The notes under the pieces were generated by a model. It saw only the letters and a list, made by a program, of their open reading frames with translations. It searched no databases and was not told the DNA's origin. From NCBI GenBank assembly GCA_003427395.1, contig BFEA01000286.1:472977-516732 (forward strand): a stretch of 43,756 nt of DNA. Reading direction: 5' to 3'. The translations under genes were made by a program, and so were the position numbers. The DNA is from Chara braunii (lineage: Eukaryota > Streptophyta > Charophyceae > Charales > Characeae). Shown here in pieces: positions 1 through 9,130 of the stretch; within the stretch, counting starts at the first letter, position 1, and each line of letters starts with the position of its first letter.

Positions 1-543
1 GCCAACAGATGGATGGGACCTTACAAAGTGGTTGAGGCACTCGACTGGGGTGCATATATGATAGCAGAATTTGATGGATCTAAGTGGAAGGACCCAGTGG
101 CGGGCGCTAGGTTAAAGCTGTTTAGGCCCAGGCCCGCGCCCGCTTTATCGCTAACCAGCCCGAAAGGGAAAGGGAAAGCCATGATAGAGGATGGAGTCCC
201 CTTGAGGCAATTCGAGGCAGGGGAGTGTTCCAAAAAAAGGAAAAGAATAAAGAAGAGAAAAGTCAAAGGGGTAGCTTTAGGAAGAAAGAAGAGATGGTTA
301 TTCGTGCTCAAGCGAGCTAGACGGAGAGTTCGCGTTAGACGTACTGGCGGGTCGACACCCTTCTCGGGGCAAAGACAGAAGAAAAAGAGGATCGTGCCGG
401 GACCAAAAACCAGAAGAAACAAGAGAGTCAAGAAGCATCCTCTTAGCCCCAGGACTCATAACAAACTGAAACATAAGACAATTAAACGCCGATGTGGGCG
501 TCCTTTACAGGCTATCACCCTAAACATCGTCCGCTTCGTCTGA
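1..543 (+). CDS. 3' end of a Ty3/gypsy-type pol gene (integrase C-terminal GPY/F module), 5'-truncated by the window
   Basis: Frame 1 is open from base 1 to a TGA at 541-543. Residues about 3-45 read as the tail of a Ty3 integrase: W-x-GPY-K-V-V-E, then L-x-x-GAY, a short acidic stretch (EFDG) and V-x-G-A-R-LKLF. This is the W..GPY....GAY....G..LK order of the GPY/F module, which helps integrase multimerise and bind DNA ends. The rest, about residues 55-176, is very basic (runs such as KKRKRIKKRKVK) and resembles no domain I know; it could be a nucleic-acid-binding tail or read-through into non-coding sequence. The upstream part of pol lies outside the window. An LTR begins 52 bp after the stop, as expected for the 3' end of such an element. 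I see no chromodomain. Confidence 0.72.
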   Translation, partial: ANRWMGPYKVVEALDWGAYMIAEFDGSKWKDPVAGARLKLFRPRPAPALSLTSPKGKGKAMIEDGVPLRQFEAGECSKKRKRIKKRKVKGVALGRKKRWLFVLKRARRRVRVRRTGGSTPFSGQRQKKKRIVPGPKTRRNKRVKKHPLSPRTHNKLKHKTIKRRCGRPLQAITLNIVRFV

Positions 544-594
544 CGTAAGTTGCTAGGGCCTCGACAGGGGCGTCGTGAAGTGGTCCGGGCTAAC

Positions 595-1560
595 TGTCAG
601 GCGGCCACAAGCAGTGCGCCGCCTGAGATCCGCAGTTTTGGAACTTAGGCTCAGGGACAAATCCCTGTTTTGATGGTAATCTCGTATGACCAGGCAGCAA
701 AATTTAGGGGAACTCAGGGCACCCCTGATTTTGGGCGCACTGAGCCTTATGAGTGACCCTCAAAGCTGGCGAGATGGGTGGCCGCACTCGACATNTCTAN
801 GGACTGTCATTTCCGACCGTTCAGAGGGTTAGACCCGGATTGGCCTGCCGCGGAGAGGCATCAAGGGAGTTGACCTCGCCGCAACGTCTTTGCAGCGTAT
901 GATCGGGGTCAAAATAGCGCCTCAAATTTTTGTCATTTTTTGTATCTAAATCAAAGATGGGAGAAGAGATTGAGAACAGGAAAGGAAAGGAGAAAAAAAC
1001 GTAATATTCCTTAATTTCCTTGTTTTTCGCAGCATTTGAGTTTTGGGGAAAATACTCCGTTATTTTTATGTTTTCCGGCAATGGAATCCAAAACAAAGGA
1101 AAAGATTAAAAATGATAAAGGAGAAAAGGAACAAAGAATTTCAACAATTTAATTGAGAGTTTCTCGGAATTTATTTTTGGTAAGTTTACAGCTATTTTAC
1201 TATTTCGGGCAATAGAGTTAAGAGAAGGGGGGATGATTAAAAATGATGGAACGGACAAGAACCGATGATTATTCGATGCTTGGCCTGATTCTCCTTGGAA
1301 TTCNCACCGTCTGCTCTGAATCCCGATTAATCAGTCTTTTCTGGATCCCCACCTTTTTCGCCAATCCCTGATGATCAAGGTTTTTTTGTGTCACTTTCCC
1401 AATCCACCTATTTACCAACTTCACTGTGACAGTCCTAGGACGATCGGATGGACAGCATCGGGTGGTGCTATCTTGGGTCGACTATGGTGTTTGGTTCAGT
1501 ACGGATACGAGGGTTGTTACGGAGTGGCTTCGTACTACGGTGTCTGGTCGGTGACAGTTG
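595..1560 (+). mobile_element. Left copy of an LTR (3' LTR of the element ending at 1-543)
   Basis: From TGTCAGGCGGCCACAAG onward this segment matches the sequence that starts at 42879 in the same orientation. Shared blocks include the GCGCCGCCTGA run, ACCCCTGATT, GGCCTGCCGCGGAGAGG, ACCTCGCCGC and further AT-rich pieces. The last recognisable shared block is CTACGGTGTCTG near 1538. Similarity starts abruptly at a TG dinucleotide, as expected for the 5' edge of an LTR, and the sequences before it are unrelated in the two copies. The true right edge is not resolved and may lie beyond 1560, because the other copy runs off the window. No clear polypurine tract directly precedes the TG; the closest purine run is GACAGGGG near 563-570. 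Confidence 0.75.
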
Positions 1561-2110
1561 TTTCACTACGGTGACTTATTTTCAGGTTTGGGACAGGTAC
1601 GGTGATTTATTCTCAGGACCGGGACTACTACGACAGTTATTCCAGGTTAGAGACGTTGGCGGCTATTTATCCCAGGTTCNGCGTTATCACGGATAATTAA
1701 CNCANNCTCGGCACCGTCACTGCGGCCANTTATTCCACGCTTGGTGNCATTATGNCGCTTTATTTCAGCTTTGGGACCACGGTATTGTGCGGCATTTGAC
1801 ATGTTCTCAGATTCGGTGTTGGCTCGGTATTGGTTCNNCATCGGCATGGTACGGTTGTCTCGTGTTCGGCATTGGTTAGCATCGCTGAGGTACAGGCCGC
1901 AGATCTTTTTCGGGTTCGGTATTGTTACGACATTGGCTCGGCGCCGAAGTGGAACACGCGTCTGTTTTTTTTTACAGGGTCGGGGATGGTTAGTTTCAGG
2001 TCCGGAATAGGTTCGGTACTACTCTGGCTTTTCAGTTTTCTACGGTATCCGCCATCGGTATGATACATATCACTACTTCACTTTCAGGTTCGGTGTTGGC
2101 AGCTCAAAAT
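1560..2110. repeat. Degenerate minisatellite, unit about 27-36 bp
   Basis: Repeated variants of TACGGTGATTTATTTCAGG followed by TTTGGGAC run from about 1565 to 1790. They pass into GGTTCGGTATTGG-like words up to about 2105. The many single N calls here (1680-1838) suggest collapsed repeat copies. The array may be the 3' part of the left LTR. Confidence 0.5.
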
Positions 2111-3870
2111 TGTCAAGTGGCTATTTCCGGTTCGGTCCGACACTCTGATCCGGGACAGATACGGAACAAGCATGGTAACTGGGTGTTGGGAGAAACAGCT
2201 GGAGTGCGGTTCGGCTTTTGTGTTGGTAACTGGTACAATACAATTGCTTTTCAGTACCGTGGTTGGCTTTGGAGCGTAAAAGTGACAAGTTTGGTACGGG
2301 TACCTGCCATACGGAAGTATCTGGCTTTCTTTTTACAAGCAGGTTTCAGTTGCAGGTCCCGCTGAGACTGTATATGGGTTTCACTGCACCAGTGCTGGAC
2401 CTGGCCCTGCTTTTACCCTCAGCCTACGAAGACCTACGGATTGGACCTGGGAGGAGGGAAGACCACGTTCAGCTGTGCGGGAAAACCATGAAGGGAAAGG
2501 GGACTAGAGAGCAGGGGGGGGTATGCACGGTGTACCCAGCCCGCGACACAGTACGGATGCAGGCGGAGTCAATGCAGGGGAAGCTTGCATGGTGAGCGGA
2601 GCACAGGCAACAGGGAGAGGTGTGCACGGTCGGGGAGTGCTGAGGGCAGAGGGAGGTGTACCAGGTGTCCGCCGCACCCCATCGATTCGGACAGAGGAAG
2701 GAAAAATTGAGCATAGCGGAGAGGAAGGGAGAGGACCCGCGCACCAGGCGTACGCAGCGCCGCTTGGCACGAGACTGGGCAAGAAATCTGGTCATACTCA
2801 CGCGTGAAGTACATACGAAGGGGAGNTTTCCCCATCTTCTGATGAGAGATGAGGCGTGCCGCNNGGGCGCTGAGGGCTTGAATTTNGTGAAGAACGTTGC
2901 CATGGTATCATTCAAGATTCATCCTTATCCCCTTGATTGGTGGATGATCTGGCGAGGCCGCGAAGCAAGTCCAAGGGTGGGGTAGTGTACTTTTCCCGTG
3001 TTCATGCAGTGTGTCCATTCTGATTGGTGAGTGAACAAGCGGCTGTAAGCATATCTAATTAGTAACTGGAAATTTGTTCAAAACGTCTCGTGGCACNCGA
3101 AGAAAATCCGCGCTGACTCATAACGCACGAACACTCTATGACGTGTCACAGATCATCGAATGTATCGTATCATTCCATGGTCTTACTACAGATTCACCCT
3201 CACCCCCTCGTTAGTGAGTGGTCGCAGAACACAGCAGGCGAAGAAAGTGGGTCCGCATTCCCCCATGTTTTTGCGAAAGATACATTCTCATTTCCCCCCC
3301 TCGTTTTTGCTGAAGAACCAATCATATTCCGTCATTTGACGACTAATCGGACGGGACTGCAGCGCACCGAAAGTAAAAAGGGTATAATGATGTATCTATC
3401 CGCATTCATCCTGAAGAAAAAAACCTCTGTTCACACGGTTGGGTAACCAAACGGACGGCAGCACTCCAGCGATGAGAGTTGGGCAATTCACCTTCCCATG
3501 TTTTTGATGAGCGATCATTCTCCGCTGGCTTGTCGTATTTGGTGAGTGAAGCGCAGCACAGCGAGACACAAANGGATATACACGCACATATATGTTAATG
3601 TATCNTACTCTTGCCGAAGGTTCGTTCACCGCTTCGTTGATGAATGAACGCTGCTCCAGTGCGCAGCAGTTCACAAAAGAGTCTGTCTATCTTTTCACGT
3701 TCCGGCGGCAAGTGCTTTCAGGTTCTTTCTCATTCGCGGCCATACACACCAAGGAGGGTGGAGACAGTTGGAGGGTGCATCCACACTCAATTGAGAGCGG
3801 CGCAGGAGGCCACAGGTACGTTGTCATTACGCTGAAAGGAGGCCGTTGCAGATGCCTCGCTGTTCTGCAC
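2111..3870. other. Gene-free intermediate-GC DNA with weak dispersed repeats
   Basis: No credible gene is seen; open frames are short and unlike any known family. A loosely repeated block, CATGGT followed by a T/C-rich ATTCAYCCTTAYCCCC-like word and GGTGGATG/GAGTGG, occurs near 2900 and 3177. Weaker versions occur near 3265 and 3495. The units probably come from an old, decayed repeat. Confidence 0.35.
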
Positions 3871-4032
3871 GAGAGAGAAAGAGAGAGAGAGAGAGAGGAC
3901 TGAGGGGGAGAAAGAGAGAGAGGACTGAGTGAGAGAGAGAGAAAGAGAGGACTGAGTGAGAGAGAGGGAGAGAACGGACTGAGCGAGAGGGGGAGACAGC
4001 GGACTGAGAGAGAGAGAGGGAGAGAGAGAGAG
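3871..4032. repeat. GA-rich minisatellite with a GACTGAG marker every 25-27 bp
   Basis: The marker GACTGAG lies at 3898, 3923, 3950, 3977 and 4002, separated by (GA)n-type filler. Long open frames across it on both strands are only low-complexity shadows (Ser/Leu or Arg/Glu strings). Confidence 0.85.
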
Positions 4033-4274
4033 CACATGAGTGCTGATGAGAGAAAGGGTGGATAATCAGAAACAATCAGACACACGCACACACACCTTAT
4101 TATTCTGATAAAAGGGGTAAGTGAAGGCTGATGAACGAATCTGGTCAAAGCAGTGGATCAGGCACATCCACTAAGCAGCTACAGAATTATACAAATGAGG
4201 TATGCATGCTCTCTTGGCTCATACCATGGGCCTTTCCATGTGTAACAACAGCAGGTGAGAAGGTGTAGAGAGAA

Positions 4275-4456
4275 GGAGGCTGATCAAGCAGTCTCCACCC
4301 ATTGACAGTTCAAGGACTCTCCTCCCATTGGCTGGTCGAGCAGCCTCTGTCCATTGGCTGTTCAAGGACTTTTTCCCGATTGGCTGATCAAGAAGTCTAT
4401 GTTCATTGGCAAATCAAAAATTCTTCTATCATTGGCAGATCGACCGCTCGTAGGCA
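4275..4456. repeat. Exact 26-bp tandem array, each unit starting ATTGG (inverted CCAAT)
   Basis: ATTGGC-type unit starts fall at 4301, 4327, 4353, 4379, 4405 and 4431, exactly 26 bp apart. A degenerate seventh unit starts at 4275. The consensus is close to ATTGGCTGWTCAAG plus a CT-rich remainder. The first unit has ATTGAC; the next five keep ATTGG. The unit bodies have diverged, but spacing and ATTGG are kept. Confidence 0.88.
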
Positions 4457-5230
4457 ATCAGGTATTCGCTGTTTATGGGCGAGCACTCATATAGTGCATT
4501 CTCTGTGTGAATTTCGTTCAAAGCAGGCCACTCTCTAATTGAGTCAAAGAGGGGCAGTATCCAAGTGTTTGCACTGCGAATTATTCCCAAGTGTGTGTAC
4601 TACGAATAATTATTAATTCTTACTCGCGCAATCTGCTCTTTTCGGTCGACGGGCCCCCGTGCATTTCACTTCGTTGAATTGTCCTTCACTCACTTGTGGC
4701 CCAGGGCTGAGCCCAGATATCAGCCTTACGGGACATGCAAGCTCATTTGGTTCTGGTTTAGTAATAATTGTCTGTCGAAGTGTGTAAGAGAANACTCAAA
4801 TCAGCAAAAGTGGGCGCANGNCAGGCAGTCTGAACTCTATNTCCCTGNTGGTCGCTGAGGACCTCGGAAGCGGGCGCAGCGAGTGACAGGCGCTGTTGCC
4901 CATGGCTTCAGCGACGAGCAGGTGACCCCTCCCCGGGTTTCCTAACAACGTGCTGCACAACGGCGAGTTCAGCGTCCCTCAGACATGCTTAAGGGCCAGA
5001 TCCCACTAACCCCTATTGTTCATTTGTGACCGTTGATCTTCATAATCGCGGGTGAAATTTTGAAAAATGAATAATCCAGGGTAGTGGCATCTGACCCTAA
5101 TCCACTGCAGTACTTCCTCGAGTCGTGCCCGTTAATGCGCCACCATCATTTTAGGAAATGTACGTACGGGCTACTACAAAAGCACCACCACCTGCAAGAG
5201 ACATACAATCCAGGGTAATCATTTCTACTC
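4457..5230. other. Gene-free stretch
   Basis: I see no gene, RNA or clear repeat. Scattered single Ns occur at 4793-4848. A short phrase, CTGCAAGAGACATACAATC near 5192, recurs with one difference near 7974, so at least its right edge belongs to a dispersed repeat. Confidence 0.4.
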
Positions 5231-5249
5231 TTTTTTTTTTTTTTTTTTT
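5231..5249. repeat. T19 homopolymer
   Basis: A 19-base T run follows TTCTACTC directly. On the other strand it would be a poly(A) tail, possibly the end of a decayed retroposon. Confidence 0.9.
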
Positions 5250-5429
5250 CCGCGGGCGATAGCTGGGCCAAGTACTGGCGGTTTAATCCACCAGTCCCCC
5301 CGGGCCTCTTTGGGGCGACAAGTATCTCTGCTGCAAGGCCGAGGGGGTGCATGTACTGGAAGTTCTGAGAGTCCAATGCCCCCTCCGGACATCTCATCTC
5401 CAACCCAAGGGGCATCAGAACACAGATGC

Positions 5430-5604
5430 TACCTACCGTTCTTCCCCCGAACATATCGCATATGCGTTGTAAACGCGAATACAACGCATATGCGTTCTAT
5501 TCGATTAGCCAATAAAAATCGAATACAACGCGTATGTGTTCTATTCAATTTTTGTTTCAGATTATGAAACTCAAATACAATGCATACGCGTGGGGAAAGA
5601 AGGA
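5430..5604. mobile_element. Candidate MITE-like inverted-repeat element (copy 1)
   Basis: The left edge reads TACC..CGTTCTTCCCCCGAA followed by GCATATGCGTTGTA. The right edge has ATGCATACGCGTGGGG then AAAGAAGGA, an imperfect inverted match. The interior holds two or three repeats of GAATACAACGCATATGCG plus TTCTATTCGATT, each near-palindromic. The ends resemble those of the 6871-6991 element, so I group them as one family. Boundaries are uncertain. Confidence 0.45.
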
Positions 5605-5653
5605 AGATTATTTATGGAGAGATTTTTCCAGCCTGCTGGTCAAAGCTCGAAAT

Positions 5654-5805
5654 CTTTGAGGTTAGGGTAACGACTTCAGGCATGGTCAGCTCCCATAGTG
5701 TGACGGGCGGTGTGTACAGGTCCGGGAACGGATTCACCGCCTTATGGCTGACCGGCGATAACTAGCGATTCCGCCTTGATGCAGGCGAGTTGCAGCCTGC
5801 AATCC
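5654..5805 (-). pseudogene. Plastid-derived 16S rRNA fragment (nuclear plastid DNA, NUPT)
   Basis: The plus strand reads as the antisense of the 3' part of a small-subunit rRNA. Seen in order are GTTAGGGTAACGACTTC, AGCTCCCATAGTGTGACGGG, CGGTGTGTAC, TATGGCTGACCGGCGAT, ACTAGCGATTCC and GCAGGCGAGTTGCAGCCTGC, then AATCC. The GTTAGGGTAACGACTTC wording is the plastid/cyanobacterial version. Against the universal sequence there is a small deletion after GTGTGTACA plus several substitutions (for example GATAACTAG and CCGCCTTGATG). The fragment is therefore decayed and cannot make a functional rRNA. Only about 150 of about 1490 nt are present. It ends abruptly at CGGTCGCATCGTCC, which recurs 85 bp later. 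Confidence 0.88.
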
Positions 5806-6016
5806 GGTCGCATCGTCCAAAACAATATTCTGGACTATTCATGGGCACATTATTCATAGTGAGATGTTTTTTTTTTTTTTTTCCTCTACTCGGTCGCATC
5901 GTCCAAAACGACATTTTGTGAATCACCACACCAGCCTCCTTCCACAAACAGCGAGTGCCATAAATTCTCCCACAGTTCCCTTCTCCGTTTTTCTTTTTCA
6001 ATTGGACATTGTAAGC

Positions 6017-6022
6017 TCAGAT

Positions 6023-6069
<47 letters not shown>

Positions 6070-6074
6070 GATGC
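6017..6074 (+). mobile_element. A42 run flanked by an 8-bp direct repeat (tail-only retroposition scar)
   Basis: TCAGATGC at 6017-6024 is followed by 42 A residues (6025-6066) and then again by TCAGATGC (6067-6074). This is the arrangement a target-site duplication would give around a retroposed poly(A) tail with no body. Confidence 0.7.
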
Positions 6075-6194
6075 ACATATACCCGTAGTAATACGGAGAA
6101 AAACTTTTAACAAACTGCCTGACACTTGTCCATCCATTTGGCTCCTAGAATCCGTTTCAGCATATTTCACTCCATCAGAATGTGTCGAGGCATT

Positions 6195-6220
6195 TCATTC
6201 ATTCATTCATTCATTCATTA
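6195..6220. repeat. (ATTC)n microsatellite
   Basis: About six ATTC copies in a row, directly readable. Confidence 0.9.
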
Positions 6221-6249
6221 CACGTCATCGCCTTCTCGTATTCCTCCAT

Positions 6250-6545
6250 TTGTTCACAGCGAGATTACCGCAGGGAGATTATCGTGATAATCTCGCTATG
6301 GTAATCTCGTATTCCTCCATTTGTTCACAAAATCCGCAGCGAGATTACCGCAGGGAGATGGAGATTACCACAGGGAGATTACCACAGTGAGAAACCAACC
6401 TAGTCTGGCGCCCAGGTATAAGCCTGGTAGGGAGTGCACGAGGAGAGAGCCGAGCACGGCTAGTCTGGCACCCATTTGTTCTACACTTGTCCGCAGCGAG
6501 TTTACCGCAGGGAGATTACCACAGTGGGAAACCAACTGTGCAAAC
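6250..6545. repeat. Direct-repeat block with an inverted partner at 7437-7505
   Basis: The block CGCAGCGAGATTACCGCAGG followed by GAGATTACCACAG occurs near 6258 (partial), 6335 and 6495. Between the last two lies a segment reading GTCTGGCGCCCAGG, TATAAGCCTGGTAGGG and GAGCCGAGCACGGCTAGTC. The reverse complement of that segment is found at about 7437-7505 (CTGGGCGCCAGACTAGCC, GTGCTCGGCT, CTCCCTACCCGGCTTATA). A short perfect hairpin, GAGATTATC-GT-GATAATCTC, lies near 6278. Confidence 0.7.
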
Positions 6546-6604
6546 ACGACCGGCCACGTACACATCGTTTGTCGGTGTCTCCTCTCCCGACAGACGAATG
6601 TCCC

Positions 6605-6735
6605 TTTACACAAGCATTTTTTTTACGGAGGCCACTGTTTACACAAGCATTTTTTTACAGCAGTAACTTCTTCACAGGATCATTTTTTTACGGGTGCAAC
6701 TTTTTACACAAGCATGTTTTTACAGAAAAGCTCCA
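6605..6735. repeat. 33-bp tandem repeat, four units
   Basis: TTTACACAAGCATTTTTTTA-like units start at 6605, 6638, 6671 (as TTCACAGGATCATTTT) and about 6703. Each is followed by CGG or CAG and a short variable piece. Confidence 0.8.
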
Positions 6736-6870
6736 TTCTTCCCAAAGCGAAGCCAGGTAATTGCTCCCCCGGTGCGACCAGTCTTTCATGAAGTCCTTAT
6801 TTTTTCCAAGGTAGACTGGGGACCCCGTCAGCAAATACTATGTGAAAGGCACGTCGGGATCAGCTAGCTA

Positions 6871-6991
6871 TACCTCCTTCCCCCGCATACACATATACAA
6901 CGCACGGTCATAGTATCTCACGTGGGGATTTTAAGCATCTTTCAATCGAAATCTACAACGACCGTGCGTTCTATTCGGGGGTACGAAGGTA
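6871..6991. mobile_element. 121-bp MITE-like element with ~32-bp terminal inverted repeats (copy 2)
   Basis: The left end reads TACCTCCTTCCCCCGCATAC, then ACGCACGGTC. The right end reads GACCGTGCGTTCTATTCGGG, then GGTACGAAGGTA. The reverse complement of the right end matches the left end over most of 32 bp, apart from a small insertion. Both ends are bounded by TA, compatible with TA target duplication as in Tc1/mariner-derived elements. No coding capacity. Confidence 0.72.
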
Positions 6992-7436
6992 GTCTGAGTG
7001 CATACTAACAGGACGCATGTGCTCCCATCTTGACAACGAGTACACCGTGTTGTTGCTTACAACTCCTCTGCGGAGAAAGCCGACGGAGAAGAGTATATTC
7101 ACGAGAACCGGGCCAAATTCTGTCAGCCACTTCTGAGCACATCGCCATTCTCCTGCCTAACTTTGTTTTTTTTTAGCAAACAGCAGTGCCAAAGACCCGA
7201 CTTACTGATGGGGAGGAGGGTGGAAAGAGCAAACCCCCCACCCAGCAGCCGTCTGGTTACCTCAGATCCATGGATTGGGATCTGCACCTGCTGCAAAACG
7301 GGTTCAGCGCCGCTGTAGATAACACATCTGACAGTGATCTAGGAGTGTTCGGAAGCCTTCCAGCACTGATTGTCAGGTGTGATCGACGGAGCAGATGTAA
7401 TGAACGCAAAGGGAGAAACCTCTTCAACCCTGTACC

Positions 7437-7505
7437 TGGGCGCCAGACTAGCCGTGCTCGGCTGTCTCTCCTCCTCTGCCCTCCCTACCCGGCTTATACG
7501 TCCTC
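7437..7505. repeat. Inverted copy of the 6415-6478 segment
   Basis: This is the reverse complement of the GGCGCCCAGG...CACGGCTAGTCTGG segment at 6415-6478, with a few indels. Together they form arms of about 65 bp separated by about 0.96 kb. Confidence 0.75.
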
Positions 7506-7510
7506 ACCTA

Positions 7511-7616
7511 GCCCCTGTCCTCCTTGCACCCTCATTCTGTAGCCCCTCGATCCTTGCACACCTTCGTTTTGTAGCCCCTCGATGCTTGCACCCTCGTTTC
7601 GTAGCCCCTCGATACG
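7511..7616. repeat. 30-32 bp tandem repeat, three units
   Basis: The word GTAGCCCCTCGAT occurs at 7539, 7571 and 7601, each preceded by TTGCACCCTC(A/G)TTYTG-like sequence. Confidence 0.85.
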
Positions 7617-8088
7617 TCCAAATTTGCGGTCTTGGACCTCCTGCCACAATGCAACCTCCCCCCCTCGATATGTCTTCTTTTTCTCCTTCAGGAAAGATTA
7701 ATGATTTCGTTCATCTTGGTCCATCTGGATTATTATTAGCACTTACGTCTGTATTTCAACTGTTCATGCGTGGACGAAGTGCCCGAGACCCATTTTCGTT
7801 CTTTCGAGTACTTTCGATAGAGTTTCGTAATCGACATCCATATATGAAAATTCACATTCATATACAACCGCCTACCCTTCATTGCACCATCCATTAAAAA
7901 ATCCCTTCGCGTCCCCTCGAAGGAACAGCATATACTATAGATTTGGAAAAAAACGAAAGCCAGAGAGGATACCCTGCAAGAGACGTACAATCTGAAAAAC
8001 AGGATCGAACAAGTCGAATGACCCGTTGGCTTCGCTTGCTGGAAACACCTTGTCTTCGTCCACCCCAATCAGCTCGTCCTGCTCTGCC

Positions 8089-8091
<3 letters not shown>

Positions 8092-8127
<36 letters not shown>

Positions 8128-8254
8128 TGTGTTGTGTGTGTGTTTGTGCGTCTGTGTGTTTGTAATCCGTCGATATGCACAAACGTTCTTGCTTTTTGGA
8201 AAGAGGCATTGAAGCATTGGAAATCACCTCGTCCCCCTGCTCTTCCTTCGCCGC

Positions 8255-8290
<36 letters not shown>

Positions 8291-8356
8291 TTGTATCCGT
8301 TGATATGCACAAACGTTCTTGCTTTTAGGAATGTGGCATTTAAGCATTAGAAAGCT
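8092..8356. repeat. (CT)n then a 131-bp tandem duplication with (TG)n
   Basis: A CT run at 8092-8123 leads into TG-rich sequence. The block TCCGTCGATATGCACAAACG, then TTCTTGCTTTTT, then GGCATTGAAGCATTGGAAA appears twice, 131 bp apart (anchor GTTTGTA at 8158 and 8289). The second copy is preceded by a longer (TG)n. Confidence 0.85.
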
Positions 8357-8506
8357 CCGCATAACACTGTCAGAAAGTCAAGGACCGTGCACACAGACAT
8401 CAGATCTGTGTTCATGCCTCAACCCTTAAATGCCAAGTCCGGCAACTTGAACGATCACACCTCGAACGATCCCCGTCCGGCCTCCACCACACGTTCTGTT
8501 CAGCTA

Positions 8507-8660
8507 TTAACCGTGAAGAGCTGATTTGCAAAAGTCCATCTATATCACGGTTCGATCCGTCATCCTCCCTCCCACATTCATCATTAACCGTGAAGAGCTG
8601 ATTTGCAAAAGTACATCTATATCACGGTTCGATCCGTCATCCTCCCTCCCCCATTCATCA
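8507..8660. repeat. Exact-length 77-bp tandem duplication with internal inverted repeat
   Basis: TTAACCGTGAAGAGCTGATT begins at 8507 and again at 8584, and the two copies are nearly identical. Each unit holds ACCGTGA and, about 30 bp on, TCACGGT, which could form a 7-bp stem. Confidence 0.88.
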
Positions 8661-9130
8661 TCGCAGTCATGTGTGAAGGCCACTCTATCAGAGACGCACC
8701 ATCACCCTCCCTCCTCCAACCTCCATTACCCCTGCCAATCTTCGTCCTAGTTCTCCTCCCTCGTCTGCCTTCAATCACCTTCCTCCTGCCTCCACGGTCG
8801 CTCCTTCGCTCGCCCTCGTCCTAGCTCTGTCCCCATCCATTATCGTAGTCCTCATGTGTGAGGGTCACTCTATCAGTCATACCGTCACCCTCTTCTCCTC
8901 CTAACCCCATTGCCAATTCCATCATCCTCCCTCCTCTGCCTTCATTCTCCATCCTCCTACCTCGATTGTCGCCATCTATCCCCCGTCCTCCCTCCGCTGT
9001 CAGATGTGCGTTCCCTTCGCATCGTCGTACTCCTCCCTCCTCTGCCTCCATGGTTGTCGTTGCCATCCCCCCATCCTCCTCCCCCGTCACCGCGCCGCTT
9101 CATGCGTGGTATTTACGTCCTCTCGTTCCC
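8640..9130. repeat. Pyrimidine-rich region with CCTCCCTCCTC-type repeats
   Basis: The plus strand is strongly C/T biased. A block CAT(T)ATCG(C/T)AGTC..CATGTGTGA, then GGCCACTCTATCAG, near 8655 recurs near 8835 (about 185-bp period). Long open frames here are low-complexity Ser/Pro strings and are not genes. Confidence 0.6.

Noticed and set aside
3687-4148. Long Ser/Leu-rich or Arg/Glu-rich open frames across the GA tract
   Set aside because: They are direct translations of (GA)n/(CT)n repeats, open in several frames.
6082-6102. GTAGTAATACGGAG resembles the conserved 530-loop of 16S rRNA
   Set aside because: Only about 12 matching bases and no flanking rRNA sequence; probably chance, although it lies 280 bp from the true plastid 16S fragment.
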